From Siniperca chuatsi (taxonomy: Eukaryota > Chordata > Actinopteri > Centrarchiformes > Sinipercidae), in assembly GCF_020085105.1 (NCBI RefSeq), contig NC_058063.1, positions 17,330,262 to 17,394,261 of the forward strand: a stretch of DNA of 64,000 nt. The letters are read 5' to 3'. The notes under the pieces are model-generated. The model made no database searches. It worked only from the letters and a program-made list of their open reading frames with translations, and was not told where the DNA came from. Within the stretch, counting starts at the first letter, position 1. Every line of letters starts with the position of its first letter. Shown piece by piece: positions 58,965 to 64,000 of this stretch. Position numbers and translations under genes: made by a program.

Positions 58965-60734
58965 TCATTCCAACTTTTTGTTGTGTTGGAGGGATCCGTT
59001 GCTGTTGTGCATGTTTCCGTTGTTGTTCACAGCCTTCCCATTGGCCAGCGGGGTAGTACCCGCCTCCTCGGGCTGCATGTACTCGTTCACCACTCTCTGA
59101 TAGGTCGGGTGGGTCGTCAGCACTCGCAGCAGATTTTCTGTGAAAAACAAGGCAGTTGTCATTCTGGTATCACAGAAGGAGTTTCAGATAAACATGTGCT
59201 ATTTGTGTGAGCTGTTCTGTAAATCTCTTATTTTTGTTAAGGTACAGACACACTGATCTGTTATTGAATAGGTCATTTTGACAGTTTGTAAGAGGCCTAT
59301 AAAAATGTTTTCCTTGTTTTGATTATGATAAGTAAACCTAAATAAACCTAAACCTTGAAGGCAAGGCAATTTTATTTAAACAGCACATTTCATTACAGAT
59401 AATCTCAATGTAACGAGATGACAATTCAGTAACCTCAAAATCAAACAAAAGTATGATGGAGGCTGCTGCATCACTTGTCCAGTACAACACTGTGGATGGA
59501 AAGGTGACTTTTATTTTAAACCAGACAGTCCTCACTAACCGTACGCTCACATGTGTATTTTGTGCCCAAATATGCAAAAGAACTAAAACAACTTTTGAAC
59601 TGCCTGTTATCCCACTAGTCTTAAACAGTTAATTATTTTGCCAATCTCATTACTTAGAGACACTCACCTTCAGTAAGGTGTTCTTGATTGGAGGCCTGAG
59701 CGTAAAGCTCAGCAGTTTGGTGCTGAGGAAAGCCCAGCAGCGCCCCCATGAGGCCTGACAGCTCCTCTGCACTCAGACTGCCTCTGCCCTCTCGGTCAAA
59801 CAGCTGGAAAACAAAGACCGTGCATTTAGAAAAGACAAGAAAAAAAAAAAAAGGTTGTAAAACAACAGCAAGTAAGAGGTCTATGACGAAATGATGTGAC
59901 ACATTAGATCATCTGCATTTTGAAGATCTTCACTGTAAGGGTATTCTTACCCTGGAGTCTGAAAAAAACTGAAAACAAATGGTATAAATAAAACAGGACT
60001 TACAGTAAACGCAGTGTGAAGTAGTGACTTGAAGCTGACAAATCCTGACAGAGCAGCAGCACTCAAATATATCTGTCGGAGGTCGGCAATTTCATCCTGA
60101 AAAACAAAACACACAAAAATAGTATTACATGTTTTTGGACATATGCTTACTTACTTAATATTTTTCTGTTTTTTCCGCATATGTTGCTTGAAAAAAAGAG
60201 CGAGCAGAAACTGAAATTGGTATAAAAAAATTTGATAATTAATAAATTACTAAAAAAAAATGTATATATATATTATTTTGTCCAAGCAATCATATGGCTT
60301 GCTTTAGTAGTTGCTATGCAAATGTTCCCATAACCTGGGAGCAGTGTGAGTAACCATTTCTTCTGTTTTGAACTATAACACATGTTCAAGGTTTGTGAGA
60401 GGCCTATAAAAAAGTTCAAAGTTAACTTAAATAAGCCTAAAACCTTAAAAAGGCAAGGGGATTTTATTTGTATAAATCTCTTATATCTCAAGTAAAGAGA
60501 TGACAATTGAGTAATCTCCAATCAAACAAAAGTCTAGTACGCTCACACGCTTATTTTGTTCCCAAATACACAAAATAACTAAACAAATTACCATAAAACC
60601 ATAAAACTCCAGAAGACATTTAATACTTTGCTGCAGCTGTTAGTTATCTACAAAAACACAGATGTAAACACCAGTGAAAAATGTCCTCTTGGATGATGTG
60701 TGAAGCTCAAGCAGCTAATCTTAGAGGCAGTTTT

Positions 60735-60769
<35 letters not shown>

Positions 60770-62959
60770 TACTACCTTGGAGTAGAGGCGACAGATAGTG
60801 ACGGCTGTCTGTTTATCCTTCAGCCCGAGAATAGAGGCGAGCTCCTCTGCACTGGCCTTTGACCCCTGAGCTCCTGACTGACACCTGTCAATCATTCTCT
60901 CCAGTGCTGCTTCCACTTCATGCGCTCCCAGACTGAGAGACAGAGAGATGAAGACAGTGAGAGAAAAAAAAAGAAGAGGAGGCGGCCAGGAGTCAAACTT
61001 GAGCACAGATCTTCTCTTACCCGTTTCGGTGTAAAAGCGAGAGAGTTTCCCTGGCAGGTGACTCCAGTGGGAGAGAGAGACCACCCAGTTTACTGACAGG
61101 AACTCGGCCCTCCATCACATAATCTGTAGCTGGGACTTCGAGGGCCCTGAAGCACAGCAGAAAAGGGCAGCATAAGACATCAGATATCAGATATGTAGCT
61201 TCCTGTATGTTGGTTAGCTAAATAGCCCAGTTATGTTGGCAGTTTTTTTTTAAAAATGGAGGCTATTATTTATTACTTTAGGCCTGTGTTAACTCCAAGT
61301 GCCCAAATTTGAGAGCTTTTAACCCTGTAGTTCAATTCCTGTAGACAGATCAGTGCAGTTTGACATCAGCTGCAGACTAAACACAAGACATCTAAAAATG
61401 CAGGTCATTGTTGTGCATATTGGAGGAAATTGTGAAAAGTTTAATTTGGTTAAGAACAAATGTAGTTATCTCATAGTGCTGTCTCAAGTGACAGCTCACA
61501 TCCAACTATTTCTACATGTGATTTAAAAGTCCCCTCATGTTTTCTGACCAATGTTATGTTGGTTCACTGTGAAATGAACCAAACACAAAAAAAAGCAACA
61601 AAGTTTACTTTCTTTAAGGAAAGTCATGGATGTTTACTATGATTAATATCAAACACAGCACACCTGCCCCTCAGTGCACATTAAAACACACAGAGAGACA
61701 GCATGGCAGGAATTTCCATCCCTTCTTATTGCCAAAGTACTATCCATAAAAATAAATATGGCTCTTTATTAACATCTAGTGGCAGCTGTGGGAAACTACA
61801 ACATCTGCAAATTGTCCTCAAAAACCAATGTTTGTTGTTTTCTTTTTCCTTCCAGATTGAGAGATTACAAATTGCGATATTAAAGCATTGCCTGTTTAGA
61901 AAGTTTAAAATCCCAGCAGCCATTGACACAACAGACGAAAGACTGGTACTGATCCACAGCACTCGCTGCTTATAATTATAGTCATTTTGTGCAAACAGAC
62001 AATAATATATTATACTTTACATTCTATGCTACAGTGCTGTACTATATTATATTACTACATTTCACCTTATATTTTATATCCCATACTGTACCATATTATA
62101 TTTTATTATGTACATTGTGTACTAGATCATATTTCTATATTAATACAGACAAACACTAAGCATCATTACTTGCTATGCTATCCGGCCATATGCTGTAATA
62201 GCAGATCATGGTATCATATTACTCTTACATGTACTATACTTTGCTGCTACTAATCCCATCACTATGTCACTTCACTTGAGACAGTACTGCACTACAAGTA
62301 CAACACTGGCAGTAGGTACTGTATGTATACTGCTTGTCTTGTAATTTTGAGTTTAATTGCTCTTGTATGGTTTCTATTTTATTTATATTCTTATTTTTAT
62401 TTTATATACACTTCTAATTATTTATGTTATACTTTTCTCTGTTTATCTGTACTTATTTCTTCCCTTATGCTGCTGCAACACCTGCATTTCCACTCTGGGG
62501 ATCAAGGCTCATCATATTCTACCACTTACTTGGCCATGAGTTTCTGAACATTGTCTGCATACAGGTTGGGGTCCTTCTTCTCCTCCTGGGAGGGGTTGTA
62601 AACTGGCAAGAACTGCAGCACAATAAAACAGTAACAGTAAACAGTAGCAGGTAAAGGTAAAAAGTAGCTTCACACCAAGCTGAACAGTACTGATCTCTCC
62701 TGTTTGCAAGTTGGTCTGTTACACCTCTGACCACGCCTACCACTGGCGATGAATGTGATCAGTAGTGTGCTGTTTTGTTGCACCCGTTACTACGCCCAGT
62801 GATGTCAGAGTGTACTGAACACACCCTGAGTTCACTTCTACATCACTGCTGCATGCCGAGAACCTCAACCACTCAACACAAACGTTTTCAGCAGGTGTTA
62901 AGTTACTCTTTAAAGACACATTTGAATAAAATGTGAAACAAGACTTTATTATTTAGTTG

Positions 62960-63003
<44 letters not shown>

Positions 63004-63111
63004 GATGATGATGATGAGTTAATTTGTGAGGTGAATGATCTGGTCAACTCTCTTACCTCAATAGTCATGTTGGTGTAGAACTGTGAAGTTGTGTGCCACA
63101 GTGCCTCAGTC
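58965..63111 (-). CDS. lpcat4: Lysophosphatidylcholine acyltransferase 4 (LPCAT4), C-terminal part (partial)
   Basis: LPCAT4 is an ER membrane acyltransferase that reacylates lysophospholipids (mainly lyso-PE) in the Lands cycle. Seven minus-strand exons are visible: 63057-63111, 62530-62612, 61021-61146, 60776-60932, 60004-60096, 59668-59803, 58965-59137, giving 273 residues and a TGA; phases agree at each junction. Signatures: FLPVYNPSQEEKKDPNLYAD, followed by VQKLMAKALEVPATDY (family FLPVYxPSxEE and ALGIPATE). An EF-hand-like loop DREGRGSLSAEE lies in exon 59668-59803; its fifth position is Arg, so calcium binding may be weak. The tail has TTPLANGKAV, as in LPCAT4, and an Asn-rich stretch (NNNGNMHNSNGSLQHN). 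The catalytic HxxxxD motif and membrane helices lie beyond base 64000. Position after nutm1 favours LPCAT4 over LPCAT1/2. Confidence 0.87.
60736..60768. repeat. (GT)n microsatellite beside an lpcat4 donor
   Basis: In the transcript the donor reads AAG|GTAGTAGACACACACA, so a CA repeat begins within ten bases of the 5' splice site of exon 60776-60932. Confidence 0.95.
62959..63017. repeat. (ATT)n(ATG)n microsatellite
   Basis: About 15 ATT units followed by five ATG units, in the lpcat4 intron about 40 bp from exon 63057-63111. Confidence 0.95.
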
Positions 63112-64000
63112 CTAATGGACAAAAAGCCAATATTATATTTCATGTAGAAAAATCAAAACTGCTACCCGTGAGAAAAAAATAGATCCTGAGCGCCCAACAT
63201 TTTTAAACCATTTAATAGATAATAGAATAAACCATTGAATTTGGCAAGGATTTGATAAATATGGATACATTTTTCTATTATGTATGTAATTTGATATATA
63301 CAGTATCATGACGTAATACATTTTCTGGAAAATCTATTGAGAAACTGTTAATGGATAAAATAACCAGTTTGTTTGGCAAATCCAGCAAATTAAATACCTG
63401 ACTAATCAAGATGCTTTCATGCAAAAAAATCATAAAAAAGCCAATATGACCATGAAGCAGTTCTCCTCAATGAGCAAATACACCAAGAGATATTAAAAAA
63501 GGATAGCTACCAGAGTATAAATGGTGTGACAATATCCCTGACGGTCTAGAAATTCATTCTGACTTACATATACTGTCATATCACCCAACACTAGCTAGGG
63601 AATGCTAAACTTTGCAATATACCCAGTTTTTCTTAATTTGTTTATTCAACAAGAGATTAATTAAATCCTGCACTTCCAGTCAGGGCTCGACATTAACTTT
63701 TTCAGGCAAGTAAATGTACCTTTCACTTGTCCAGGCACAAAAGTCACTTGTCCGGGTAAAAATGACAATTTACTTTTTTCATTTTGTTTACGAATGCAGA
63801 ATTCAGATGAACAAACAGTTAAAAGCATCCAAACTCTGCCATGTGACATTGAGCAGATACTGCAAGAAATTACAAAACCTCAGAACAAAAGTAAAACTTT
63901 ACAGCAGTGGTAAGCAAATAGTGGTTCGTGGGCCAAATCTAGTGAAAGCTGATGTTTTCCCTTATATTGTTCAAAACATTTACATGATTTCCCATTAATC
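63112..64000. other. lpcat4 intron with repeat fragments
   Basis: No further lpcat4 exon is recognisable. AGGGCTCGACATTAAC near 63683 and CAGTGGTAAGCAAATAGTGG near 63904 look like the starts of two common fish repeats, both truncated or degraded. Confidence 0.45.

Overview
This window is nuclear DNA of a ray-finned fish, most likely a percomorph teleost. The evidence is intron-rich vertebrate genes with GT/AG splice sites, many CA/GA microsatellites, decayed CR1/L2-type LINEs, many short hAT-like and TTAA-type MITEs of kinds common in teleosts, and protein sequences closest to known vertebrate families. No prokaryotic operon, phage or CRISPR structure is present. All genes below were assembled by eye from reading frames joined at splice sites with matching phase; no search was run.

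Layout. 1-6831 (minus): 5' part of tox4 (HMG-box nuclear protein), coding exons 1-5, running out of the window inside the HMG box. 6832-13334: tox4 promoter, a broken LINE (about 7745-9570), then about 3.7 kb without a recognisable gene but with a promoter-like patch near 11.1-11.9 kb. 13335-43080 (minus): slc12a6 (KCC3 K-Cl cotransporter). All 25 coding exons are placed; they sum to 3501 nt (1166 residues plus stop) with consistent phases, plus a 2.3-kb 3' UTR and a probable untranslated first exon near 42884. A second LINE (43100-44560) abuts its promoter. 46387-47602 (minus): nop10, two exons, 64 residues. 49951-58242 (plus): a gene of eight exons and 1412 residues that I read as the fish orthologue of NUTM1 (NUT), on a conserved motif and its position between nop10 and lpcat4. 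58965-63111 (minus): the last seven coding exons of lpcat4, 273 residues, continuing beyond the right edge.

The order and strands slc12a6(-) nop10(-) nutm1(+) lpcat4(-) match human 15q14 as I know it, which supports all four calls. On the far side of slc12a6 the fish has tox4, where human has EMC4, so a rearrangement point lies in the 9.6-13.3 kb gap.

The most interesting object is the NUT-like gene. Its core resembles the p300-binding activation region of mammalian NUT, and one exon of that region is present twice (53479-53574 and 54467-54562, both 96 bp). The very long last exon holds imperfect repeats around an SPxKR motif. Other points of note: several slc12a6 splice sites sit directly in microsatellite or homopolymer DNA; transposons are nested three deep in a nutm1 intron; and two RFX/X-box-like blocks lie upstream of nutm1. 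The genes are housekeeping or tissue-specific neighbours and do not form a pathway.
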